The position numbers and the translations under genes are program-made. The notes beneath the pieces are model-generated. The model worked only from the letters and a program-made list of their open reading frames with translations, ran no database searches and was not told where the DNA came from. DNA of 64,000 nt, from assembly GCF_002575655.3 (NCBI RefSeq), contig NC_053040.3:361024267-361088266 (forward strand), written 5' to 3'. Each line of letters begins with the position of its first letter. The first letter of the stretch is position 1. Shown in pieces: positions 33,215-43,880 of this stretch. Origin of the DNA: Aegilops tauschii subsp. strangulata (lineage: Eukaryota > Streptophyta > Magnoliopsida > Poales > Poaceae).

Positions 33215-36200
33215 ATCACACGGCGAGACTATTTTCGAAATACAAACTTTAACTTAGGCAAAATGATGCCCATTGTATAATCAGACCAAAGCAATGAAGC
33301 ACCTAGTGTTGGCCAATAAATAGTACAGTACTACTTTTGTGCAGTCCATGAAGTGACTATCCAATCTTTCTGTGTCTATTTTCAAATGGCACTTCATGCA
33401 GTGACTATACTATTCTATTGTGCAGTTCCACCAAAATTGCGGTCACTTTGTTTGTTTGCCAAATAGCAACGGGCAGACATCTGTCTGCACAAATATCAAG
33501 CAGGTAGTAAACATATACCCCACCATGAATTTTCGGTTTAAACACGTCTCTTCCGCTTAGCATCTGTCATGTTTTGCACTGGACAATTTGATATTGTCAT
33601 GTATTGCCCTGGACAATTTCGTACTGAATTGATTTGCTGGTACAGAGCAGAAATATAGCGCCTATTCTTCATCACCCAAGGATATCCATGTTCGCAGTGA
33701 TGGAAGAGGTGAAATCTATACAACCAAAATTGAGCATCCAATCATTGAGTCATGTCCTGCACCTCGAATGTAGGTCCACCCTGCCAATAAATTCACATGG
33801 AAATCACTAATATTACTATCTAATGACAATACAAAAAGAGTGGCAAGATAGTAGCAAACCATGTACCTTCATAATGAACAACTCATAGTGCCACCGATTG
33901 GATATAACAGTTTGGAAGAAAACATGCTCCTAATGTTGAACCATTTGGACTTTTCGTGCAGTTCCACTAAAATCGAGCATCCCAGTTTGCACATATATTG
34001 AAAGTGTGATTACTATAAAAGTGGCACTAGTCGAAGCATAGACTCACAAATATAAGCATTCCAATTTCCTAATGGGAAAAGGTAGCAAGATTGTTTCTAA
34101 CAACCTGTTTGAAGGAATAAATAAGGCAACAGTGGATGATGTCAGGAAGGCATAAATAGTATTTTCTTAAAAACTGAACCATTCCTGACCTTTCCTCTTC
34201 TTTTAAGCATATTTTGTGCAGTTCAACTAAAATAAAATGCCATCACCACCTTGACAATTCAGTGACACTTTACAAAAAGAAATGACTTACCATTACATCG
34301 TGATGTCAGGTAAGTAATCGATAGGCATTAGAGACAAACATACAGACCTCCTCCGATAACATAATGAACATTAATTTTTTTTAAAAGGTGTGACTAGCTT
34401 TACGGGCATAATTTGCGTGAACTCTACACCGTCTGTTCCTTGATATAAGACATTTTCGTAGTTCAATTTAAAGTACCCAAACGTCTAGTATTTAGAAAAA
34501 TAGGTAGTAGTTTTCTTGAGCACATATCTGGGAAAGCTTGCCACACTTTATATATGTCCATACGCTAATGCAACACCATTCGAATAGTACAAATATACAC
34601 TAATCCAGTGGCAAGTGCAACAGTAGAGTAGTTTTTTTAACGGGGTACAGTACAATGGTTTTACTGAGCAAATTTCCATAAGCTAGCACTAGAAGATTTC
34701 TATAAGCATTAGCAATACAAAATGTAAAGGTAACAAGTTTCCGCATTTGTATACTAGCTATGCAACAGCATTAAACCAAATACAAAAGTCTGAAGGTAAC
34801 TAGCATTATTAACTAATAACAGTATAATTTTTTTTTGCAAACCATGTACCTTCAAGGTAAATATCATTTCGAACTCGAGGGGACTTGAAAAATTGCTATC
34901 CCAATCTTGATAATCGATCAAACATAAAAACTTGATCAACCGAATCAAGAAAACGGCCGGAGGAGGAGGTGCCCACTTTTGACCTTTCCTCTTCTCTTCA
35001 TATTTTTTTGTGCAGTTTAACTGAAATAAAATGACATCAGCGCCTCGGCACTTTGGTGACACTGTAAAAAAAATTGACTTATCTCATGAAAGTGAGGTAT
35101 GTAATCTATAAGCATTAACAGTGCAAAAATCTGAAGGTAGTAACAAGTTTCATCGTTGGTATACTGGCTGTGGAACAACATTAGAATGACTTAGCTGAAA
35201 AATCCTTAATACATCCACAATCAACAGCTAACCCTGAAATAATCCGGTGACATTAAATGGCATTACTTAAATTTATCGGTGGCATTAGACTGAGTGCGGC
35301 ATTAGTTAAATGTGGCATCACTTTAGCAGTAGCATTGCTTGACTTTACCGCTGGCGTTATACTAACAGCAAAAAAGTGGCAATAAGAGCATGGGAGGCCC
35401 ATTCGGACAGTGGGCGCACCAGTACGATGTACCTCCACGGACGCATAGAGTGGTGAGGGAGGTATGGTTGCCCAGAGCAACAAATGTCCAGGCAGCATAT
35501 GTGGATTACGTCCCATTTTTGTTCTCTTTAGCCACCTTTTTCCTCTTTGAGGACAACAAACCGATCGACCTGGTCATTTTCTATTGCGTTGTCATGCCTT
35601 TCTACCCTTTTTCACCCTTTCTCAAGCAAGAGACACGAGACTCGTTCCTTAGCTACTGATTTTCCCTTTTCAACCTAGATGCGGGTTCGATACCTAGTCT
35701 CTTCGACAGTACTTTCTCCCTTCCTTTCCTTATTCAACCCAGACATGGATTAGTCTGCATGAAGTAGGGTTTCCTTTAATAGTGCAAATTAAGGTTTTCG
35801 TCTGCGTGACCAGCAGAGAAGAGGATAGCAAATTGGGGAGATGGTGGAGTGGAAAAAGATCCACATGCAGCGACGTGACTGATGGGGCAATAGAACAAGG
35901 GTATGGTTCGAAAAGAGGTAGCATACCCGAGGGTCAACGGGAAGTGGCTTCGCTCATGGTCGTCGTCCTCCACACAAACTACGACAGCGGGCTTGGGGAT
36001 GGGGGCCATCCCGCGCGGGCGCTAGGTCTGAGAGGACGGCCTTGTCGTCAGTGCGTGACCTCGCTCACCGACGCAAGTGCGTCAACGCTGCACGTCCTTT
36101 TCTTCCCCGGCGGATCTGTGACCACCGGTGAAGAGGGAGAGAGAGGGGCACCGCCCTCTTTTTTAGATCTGGAGAGAGGGTGATAGTGTGAGAAGCAAGT

Positions 36201-36480
36201 GGGCAGCCTTTAACAAGCAACTGCTGAAGCCCCAGCCTATATATCTTTTTTGATACTAGTACCAGAGGTGGAGTAGTGGTAGAGTAGTTTATATTTTCTC
36301 TGCATACAGTACCAGTTAGTCGTCCTTCAAAACTAAATGGCATGCCATTAAAAAATAAAGTTGAGAAATAATGCGGCACCTCGGGCTAATGCGGCCAGAT
36401 CGCATTTTGCATGAGAAATAACACACCATGTTTCGTTGACATGTGGTTCCGTTCCAACATGTCAGTGAGACGATAGCGAG
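33215..36480 (-). other. unassigned segment with internal duplications; possible minus-strand gene 5' end
   Basis: This is not LTR-like and no known ORF is recognised. A motif GTGCAGTT(C/T)(A/C)A(C/A)... recurs at 33421, 33956, 34214 and 35013. The stretch 34186-34340 is repeated in diverged form at 34976-35130 (both begin TGACCTTTCCTCTTCT). 33570-33625 has two copies of a ~30-bp unit (CTGGACAATTT). At 35650-36250 the minus strand looks like a gene start: TATATA-type box near 36240, GC-rich leader, and an ATG at 36009 giving MAPIPKPAVVVCVEDDDHE. The frame is short (77 codons) and has no recognised domain. Confidence 0.35.
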
Positions 36481-36657
36481 TCCTTTTGTACAATTTCCGC
36501 ACGGATGCCTATGTAGGACGGGGCACCTCTTCCCTTACCGTGGCAACCGTCCACCACCTCTTCGCCTTTCCCTCTCAATTTAGAACTGCTGTCGCACGCT
36601 CTTCCTCCCTCCATTTGCCTTCACCCTTCCTTCTGCCATTGTTCGATCGTCTTCTCC

Positions 36658-37555
36658 ATGGAGGGAACTGGCCAGAAACGGCTCCGTTATTCTTGCCCCA
36701 ATATGAAATATGACGTGGTGGAGAAACTCATTGATTGGTGCGATGTCATCATCTCGGCTACCATGGCAGGTTCGTACAAGACCATTCTCGACTCAACAAA
36801 TAGCATCATTACAAAGAACCCAAGGGTCCAGGAGCGGTTTGATCTCCCCTATCTTCTTCGCCATGACCCTGCTCGCTGGAGCGCACACGACGGAAGCCTC
36901 GCCTTGTGCAAGTTGATGCCGCTTGATAATGATACATGTGATGTTAAGATGCCATCGCTTAATGGTAAGGCCTGGGCAGGCGCAAATGGAGATTGGGTTG
37001 TTTATATTGGGCACAAGTGCGAGTGGGAACTTGTGAATGTGTACACTCGTCACCGGGTTCCACTTCCAAAAATCTCAGAGTGCCCTGAGGTTGAGCACAC
37101 AGATGCTCTACGTCGTTCAAATACGATCATGGTGATTGTCATCTACGGAAGATAACAATTTATCAAGTTCCCAACTGCTCTTGGATTTACACGAACTATG
37201 ATGTTGTTGCTATCTTCGACAATCTTGCTGCCGTCCTTACTTCCACGCCTCGATGGATATTGCTCAAAAATCAATTTCTGTACACGGATGAGTACTGTGA
37301 TGCAATTCAATACGAGCATCTTGTGTTTGCTGCCACCACTCATGGCACTGTTTTTGCATGGAATCCTTATGGTTTCGGTACGTTTGTCTTCCACCATAAT
37401 TAGAATTGTTTCATCCACATGCATGCGAGTTAGTATCCTCGTACTAATTAACCTTCTTATGTTTCCAAGGTCTTGTGAACATTCCACCACCTATATTTAG
37501 AAATTTTTATAACCAAGGGGGAGATGACGATGGTGATGATCACGAGCAGGACCTA
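36658..37555 (+). pseudogene. F-box/DUF295-like pseudogene, two exons visible
   Basis: ATG 36658 (MEGTGQKRLRYSC) opens a frame to about 37112 with a DUF295/KIB1-4-like pattern: LPYLLRHDP, NGDWVVYIG, ELVNVYTRHRVPLP. One missing base near 37113-37117 shifts the reading; the next frame gives KYDHGDCHLRKITIYQVP and on to VFAATTHGTVFAWNPYGFG. A donor GTACG at 37378 and acceptor TTTCCAAG ending at 37469 make a 92-nt intron that keeps the glycine codon. Exon 2 (37470 to about 37555) reads LVNIPPPIFRNFY and then an acidic run before unrelated antisense-gene DNA begins. No clear F-box helix is seen at the N-terminus. Truncated and frameshifted. The family call is by motif memory. Confidence 0.5.
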
Positions 37556-38097
37556 CATACTCCAGCGCCCAGACGAGTCCTTGGACTCTTACCTTTCGGC
37601 GTGGGGCTTGACCTTGGGAACCTTCTCCAGGATATGCTCGGAGGCTGCGGACTCTTCATCAGAGTCCAAACTATCATCGAGCAGGACCAGCTTTCCCTTG
37701 CCCCTCTTCTTCGGAGCTGGAGAAGGGTTCTCCCCTTTGGCCTCGGTCGGTGCCGCTCTCTTCCTAGTGAGGGAGGAATCGCTCTCCTCCTCCTCTTCTT
37801 CTTCCTGGTCCCCCTCTTAGTGACTTAGGCCCTCCCTGGCCCCCTTATGGGGTTCTTTTTCTTCTCCTTCTTGTCTGGCGCCTTGTAAGGCACCACTGTT
37901 AGCATCTCTCTTAGCTGGGCAGGCACGGGGTCTTCGGGCAGCGGGGCCGGACTGCTCATCTTCACAGCTTTCTTCAGCCAACCCTAGAGGAATAAGAAAC
38001 AGGGGATTGGGAGCCGTAATGGAAAGGCGAATATCCAAGCATAAGGGAGAGTGTTATCACATTACCTCCTTGGGAGGGTGTTCGGCGTCGAGGCCGA
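37556..38097 (-). pseudogene. fragment of a second antisense gypsy gene (exon 2 homologue)
   Basis: On the minus strand 37983 to about 37840 reads GWLKKAVKMSSPAPLPEDP and then QLREMLTVVPYKAPDKK, collinear with DWVKKAKMIRCSAPLPEGS of the antisense gene at 7727-7336. The preceding intron ends CCTCTAG immediately before the exon (37984), at the homologous position. Downstream it degenerates into Ser/Lys/Arg-rich codons with stops. The upstream intron is cut at 38098 by a minus-strand LTR. It comes from a related but different gypsy element. Confidence 0.65.
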
Positions 38098-38149
38098 TGA
38101 TGTCTACTATCCAACCTTCTTCTTGTAGACTCGTGTTGGGCCTCCAAGG
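38098..38149 (-). repeat. end of a minus-strand Athila-like LTR (piece 1)
   Basis: TGATGTCTACTATCCAACC is the reverse complement of the end of the 25452-27077 type LTR. After 52 bp it is interrupted by the SIRE-type element, and it resumes at 52962. The five bases before it are GCCGA. Confidence 0.85.
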
Positions 38150-39483
38150 TGTAAGTTCATCTAGTGCCACCCCTAGTTGGTTTCGGAGTATTGATGACAA
38201 ACCTGGTTGAGGGACTAATGTGTTTGTGAGAATTACAGGATAACACAGGTAGTAGCCCCACATTGATTCGGTTTACCTACCGGAGATGGCCCGTAAAATG
38301 TATGAAGACATTGATGACAATGGTGGTATGTGAAGATATTCACATTGAAGACTATGACAAGAGAAGACATCACGTGAAGACTATGGAGCGTGAAGACTTA
38401 GTTGTTTCGTTGTTTCCTTTTCGTCTTTGTTGAGTCATAGGAACCACCGTACTGTTAAGTGGGGTCCCAGTGAACAAAGTCAGAGTGACTGAAGTGATGC
38501 TCAACCAAATCCTATGTCTTCGAGCGAAGACAATGAGAGCAAATCTTATCCAGAGCTGGATGAGTCATCTTTACTTGTAGCCCAAGTCAAGCTGCCGCAT
38601 GTGTTTGAAATCTGACCGTTGGAACACGTGTCAGTTCCTTAGTGACCCAGGGTCATTTCGGACAAATCAGGTCGGGTTGCCTAGTGGCTATAAATATCCC
38701 ACCCTCTACACCATAAATTGGTGGCTGCTCAGAGTTAGTGCACGGCTTTTGTCGTTTGAGAGCAACCCACCTCTGAAGCTTTTGAGAGAGAGAAATCCTT
38801 GCGAGGACAAAGCCCAAACACCCAGAGCCAAAGAGTGTTAGGCATCACTGAAGTCTTTCTGTCCGCGTGACCTGAAGACTCGTTACACTTGAGGACTGTA
38901 AATCCTCCAGCTGGTTAGGCGTCGCGTTCTGAGCATCCAAGAGTCATTATGGATCGCCGGTGAACGAAGTCTGTGAAGGTTTGGAAGTCTACCTTGAAGA
39001 CTTACCAGAGTGATTGGGCGAGGACTGGGTGTCCTTAGCTCAAGGGGAATAAGGTGAAGACACGGTCTTCTGAGTTAAATCTCAGCCTCCCTAACCAGAC
39101 GTACAGTTGTCACAGCAATTGGAACTGGTCCAACAAATCCTTGTCCTCACCAAGCGACTGGTTCTATCATCTCCCTCTCTTTATTTACAGTTTGTCTTCA
39201 TGAAGTCATTGCCTGCCTGTGTTACCTGTTTGACTTCACTGTGTGACTTCTATTGTTGTTTGGCTTCATACTATGTTCCATCCTGATCATTACTACCGAG
39301 CTGCTATTAGTCTTCGTGCTTTCACTTCATTGAATACTTGACTATGGCTTGCATAGTGTAGTCTACCTTCCGCTGCATGTTAATAGGTTCATTTCTATCG
39401 TTTGTCTTCAAAACTTCCATGTTTTGAAGACTTTCATGAAAATCGCCTATTCACCCCCCTCTAGTCGATAACTAGCACTTTCA
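38150..39483 (+). repeat. 5' LTR of the SIRE-like element (1334 bp)
   Basis: It starts TGTAAGTTCATCTAGTGCC and ends ATAACTAGCACTTTCA. The TATA box is TATAAA at 38689-38694. GAAGAC/GTCTTC hexamers are unusually dense, with about five GAAGAC in 38310-38400. Confidence 0.93.
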
Positions 39484-39485
39484 AT

Positions 39486-39497
39486 TGGTATCAGAGC
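39486..39497 (+). other. primer-binding site, tRNA-iMet type
   Basis: TGGTATCAGAGC begins 2 nt after the LTR end (CACTTTCA-AT), complementary to the 3' end of initiator tRNA-Met as usual in copia elements. Confidence 0.9.
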
Positions 39498-39549
39498 AAG
39501 GTACTCCCTTGTTCTGTGTGATTCGGTTTAACCACCTGGAGTTTTAGCT

Positions 39550-40666
39550 ATGTCAACTGCTGGGATAATCAAAGTCTCCGTTGCATGCCCCGTCTTCGAT
39601 GGAACTGAATATCCCTACTGGAAGAATAAGATGCGCATGCATCTTGAAGCCATTGGCGTCGACCTCTGGTATGTTGTCAAGAATGGTGTTCCCAAGACTG
39701 GTGAAGGTGTCACCCCTGCTGATGTCAAGAAGTTCATTCAACCGGATTCTACTGCCAGGAACATCATCTGTGGTCATCTGACCAAAGGACAGTATGGCCG
39801 TGTGGGTGCTCTGGAAACGTCGAAGCTAGTCTGGGACTGGCTCTCCAAGGACAACAAAGGCGTCTCAACCCAGAGAGATCAAAGGATCAGTGTTCTTCGC
39901 AACCTCTTCAATCACTTCAAGAGAAACGACAATGAGAATGTCCAGCTCACGTTTGATCGCCTCACTGACATCACAAATGAGCTTCGTGCTCTCGGCGCCA
40001 CTGAGATCACCAAGCATGAAATCGTCAAGACACTGCTGAGATCACTTGACAGCTCGTTCAACACCCTTGCCCTGATGATACAAGAACACCCTGACTTCAA
40101 GACACTCGATCCGTCTGACATACTTGAGAGGCTCAACACACATGAGTTCCAGCTATCTGAGAAAAGATATATCTATGGTCCCAACTATGGCCGAACTCGC
40201 GCTTTGAAGGCAAAAGTTGTTTCCTTCTGAAGAAGAATCTGACTGCAGTTCTGGTGATCCTGAAGACATTGGAAAGGAGCTTGCTATGCTTGTGAAGAAG
40301 TTCCAGAAGTTCAATAAGAAGAAGGGCTTCATAAAGTCTTCACGATCCAGCTCAAGAAATGATGAAGCTTCCACTCATGATTACAAGAAGAGAACATGTC
40401 ACAAGTGCAAGAAACCTGGACACTACATCTCTGAGTGTCCACAGTGGGACAATGAGAACAAGAAGAAGAAGAAGAAGAGCAAGGAATATGATTTTGATGA
40501 CAAGAAGACGAAGAAGAAATCCTCAAAGTCTTCTTCCAAGTCTTCGTCCAAGTCTTCATCACATAAGAAGAGCTCATCTAGCAAGGCTCGTGCTTTTGTT
40601 GGCAAGGAGATGGATTCAGAGGAGGAGTCTGCTTCTGAGGAGGCGGAGGTGGAGTCTGAGGAGTAG
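39550..40666 (+). pseudogene. SIRE-like gag (UBN2-type capsid plus zinc knuckle), frameshifted
   Basis: ATG 39550 (MSTAGIIKVSVACPVFDG) starts 53 nt after the primer site. Residues ~10-215 match the copia gag_polypeptide/UBN2 pattern (YPYWKNKMRMHLEAI, VWDWLSKDN, LGATEITKHEIVKTLLRSL). Near 40217-40230 a one-base shift moves to the frame with SEEESDCSSGDPEDIGKELA. The zinc knuckle C-X2-C-X4-H-X4-C is at 40397-40438 (CHKCKKPGHYISEC). A Lys/Ser-rich stretch follows (runs of KSSSKSSS), then an acidic end and a TAG at 40664-40666. The protein would form the virus-like particle and bind the element RNA. It cannot be made intact here. Confidence 0.85.
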
Positions 40667-42341
40667 TCCGACCCTGACGTTGCAAGTTTGGCTGTAGCTA
40701 TAGCCTACGTTGCCAAGTCCATCTTCAACACTGAAGAAAATGGCCCCGTCACCAACGCTGATGCTAATGACAAGGAAGACTCTGCTCCCACCTACTGCTT
40801 CATGGCACGTGGTGCCAAGGTAAAATCACGCGATGCTTACTTTCAAACAGCAAGTGAAGATAACTCTGATTGTGAATCCAAACCCAGCTACAAAACACTT
40901 GCTAAAATTGCAACTGAACAACAGAAAGCTATGGAACATGCTTAAAAACTGTTAGACAAAAGCGATGACCTGTTGGACGCGGCAATGACCCGATCTCAGT
41001 CCTTAATTGAAGACATAAAAAATCTTCATGTTAAGTACCAGGAACTTGAAAGTCGTCATGAAACGCTCTCAACCACTCATGAAAAGCTTTCCTATGATTA
41101 TCTTTAAAGGAAGCAAGATCTTGAGAAATTGAGAGTGGCTCATGAAGATCTTCAAAAAGAGAATGAGTCACTTCGCGCTCAACAGACCAGTCCCGCTCAG
41201 GAAGGATTTGAACCACCATGTCTAAAATGCCTTGAGCGTGATAACGCTACTTCTGTTGCTGAATGTTCTACTGTTGCTATTGTTGCAATATCTTCAACTG
41301 TTGATGTGGTAACTAACCCCTCTGCTGAGGATGCCACCACTATTGCTGATGAAAATGCTAGGTTGAAGACATTGCTTGAAACTGGGATGTACAAAAGTCT
41401 CAAAGGGCATGAGACACTATGTGATGTCCTCAAAAAGCAGATTCTGAACCGAAACCCTAGGAAAGAGGGTGTTGGGTTCGAGAGGAAAATGAACGTTGAT
41501 GGTTCTTACTGGAAGCCTGAGCAGTACCCCAAAACCACATGGGTTTCCGCAAAGGAACCTTCAGTGGATCCATCCACCTTATCTGGCTTCACTTGTGCTA
41601 ACCCTATTATCATTGATGAATCCATTGATGCAAACTATAAACTATTTAAGAATCAGAATGGTGAAGTCTTTGCCAGGTATATTGGTACTAACTGCAGGAA
41701 TGGGCCACCTATGAAGAAGATCTAGGTCCCCAAAAGTTGTCTTGAGAATCTTTCTATGAATGTCATCATGACACCGCCTGGGAAGAAGAAAAATCCTAGA
41801 CCAAAAGCTTCATATGGTCCAGAGGCTTCATACAAATACAGGACTCAACTGAGTCACCCTAACGTCAATGTTTTGCAGGGAAATCGTACTCAAACTTATG
41901 GATATGAGCGTCTGTCTTCAAACCGCTATGTTCATAAAACTAAGAACTTTTCTGCTTATTCATATGAGTATCATTCATCTCCTGCAAGGCTATTTGCTAG
42001 GGCTCCAAAGCCGAAGTTCTCAGATGCTGCACTTAGACTCATTGCTTCTAAGCCAGCCCTGAAGATGTGGATGTTAAGAAGAATTAACTTTCTTTTGCAG
42101 GGAAAGGTCTCCAGCCGGAAATCAAAGGCGTCTGATGCTAATGCTGGGGACCTAAAACATCTTGTAGGGCGCAAGATCAAATGCCCAAATGGTCTTACTA
42201 TGTATTTTGTTCCTGAATCGCTTGCCAATCATCCTATCAGTCCTAATCTTGATCTAAGCTTTGATAATCCTCTTGCCCGTCAAATGTTTATGCTTCACAA
42301 TACTCTTGGTGAAGCCTATCCCCCTAACTGTACTGTAGGGT
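40667..42341 (+). pseudogene. gag-pol linker region, several nonsense codons
   Basis: It continues the same frame as the zinc knuckle without a shift, but is cut by TAA near 40943 and 41104 and TAG at 41723. It is rich in Glu/Gln/Lys with coiled-coil-like stretches (KYQELESRHETLSTTHEKL, near 41031-41090) and then less structured Ser/Pro/Tyr sequence. A frameshift between about 42330 and 42360 leads into the protease. This long linker is characteristic of the SIRE clade; its role is not established. Confidence 0.7.
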
Positions 42342-43880
42342 ATGACACCTCATGCTTCAGAATGGATTATGGACAGCGGATGCACTAATCATATGACTGG
42401 TGATCGAAGTCTTCTCATGGACTCAACCTTACGTCCATCTGACAAGAGTCACATCACATTTGCTGACACTGGTAAAAGCAAGGTATTGGGTCTAGGTAGA
42501 GTTGCAATCTCAAAGGATCAGCACATGGATAAAGTGATGCTTGTTGGATCCCTTGGTTTCAACTTAATGTGTGTCTCAATGCTTTGTGACTTGAACATGA
42601 TTATGATATTGGGAAAATATTGTTGCCTTGTACTAATGGAATCTGACAAGTCTCTAGTCTTTGAAGGGTATCGGAAAGAGGATCTGTACATGGTAGATTT
42701 CTCAGCAGGACCACAACTTGCCGTATGTATTCTAGCAAAAGCTTCAGAGTGCTGGCTCTGGCATCGAAGGCTAGGGCATGCTGGCATGAGGAACTTACAC
42801 ACACTCGCAAAGAAGAAGCATGTCATAGGCATCGAGGGCGTCAAGTTCAAGAAGGATCACTTGTGCGGTGCCTGCGAAGCTGGAAAGATGACAAGGGCCA
42901 AGCATCCCTCGAAGACAATCATGACGACATCTCAACCCTTCGAGCTGCTACACATGGACTTATTTGGCCCTACTCACTACTCTACTCTCACTAATACTGC
43001 TTGTCTCTATGGCTTCGTCATTGTTGATGATTATTCAAGATATACGTGGGTGCATATAATTCTCTACAAGACTGAAGTGCAGGATATCTTCAGACGCTTC
43101 ACCAACCGTGCCATGAACAACTATGGCGTCAAGATCAAGCATATCAGAAGTGACAACGACACAGAGTTCAAGAACACCGGTTTCGACCTTTACCTGGATA
43201 CGTTGGGCATCACTCATGAGTTCTCAGCTCCGTACACACCTCAGCAGAATGGCATCGTGGAGGGCAAGAACAGAACACTCATTGAGATGGCACGGACGAT
43301 GCTCGATGAATACAAGACTCCAAGAAAGTTCTGGCCTGAAGCTATTGATATTGCATGCCATGTCATCAACCGTGTTTATCTTCACAAGCTTCTAAAGAAG
43401 ACATCCTATGAACTCCTCACTGGTAAGAAGCCAAATGTCAGTTACTTCAGAGTATTTGGTGCTAGGTGCTGGATCAAGGATCCACATCACACTTCAAAAT
43501 TTGCACCGAAAGCACATGAAGGTTTTATGCTTGGTTACGGAAAGGATTCGCACTCCTACAGAGTCTTCAACCTCTTTCACTATAAAGTGGTTGAAACTGC
43601 AGATGTGCGGTTCGACGAGACTAACGGCTCGCAAAGAGAGCACCTACCAAATGTGCTAGATGAAGTTCCACCTAGTGAATCCATCAAGCTAATGGTAACT
43701 GGAGAAATCATATCGTCTGAAGCACAGCCTGAAGAGGAACTTATCATTTCTGCACCTAATCAACCTGAAGACAATGCTCAGCCCGAAGACAATCCTCCTA
43801 ACGATGACAATGATCAGCAAGAGCAAAATCTTTGTCCAGTTCATCCTCGTGTTGCAAATGAGTACAGATTGAGAAGATAA
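42342..43880 (+). pseudogene. SIRE-like protease and integrase
   Basis: Aspartic protease active site WIMDSGCTNHMTGD at 42363-42404 (catalytic Asp codon 42372-42374). Pre-integrase zinc domain: WLWHRRLGH near 42757-42783, then CGACEAGK near 42863-42887. Integrase core: first Asp in HMDLFGP (about 42957), second Asp in IRSDNDTEF (about 43150), Glu in NGIVEGKNRTL (about 43260), giving the D-D-E triad. The rest is the integrase C-terminal region (FRVFGARCWI, GFMLGYGKDSHSYRVFN) and an acidic, Pro/Gln-rich linker. This frame is open for 512 codons, the longest intact part of pol, but it is separated by shifts from gag upstream and reverse transcriptase downstream. The protein would process the polyprotein and insert cDNA. 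Confidence 0.9.

Noticed and set aside
34425..34510. Text resembling a Stowaway-type MITE arm (TCTGTTCCTTGATATAAGACATTTTCG)
   Set aside because: Only one degraded arm is visible; no complementary arm or TA duplication could be identified.
35390..35659. 89-codon plus-strand frame in the unassigned segment
   Set aside because: No domain or start context, and the overlapping minus strand is equally open.
39486..39497. tRNA-like matches at primer-binding sites (also 12372, 20440, 59629)
   Set aside because: These are 12-18-nt complements of tRNA 3' ends placed next to LTR ends; no tRNA gene surrounds them.
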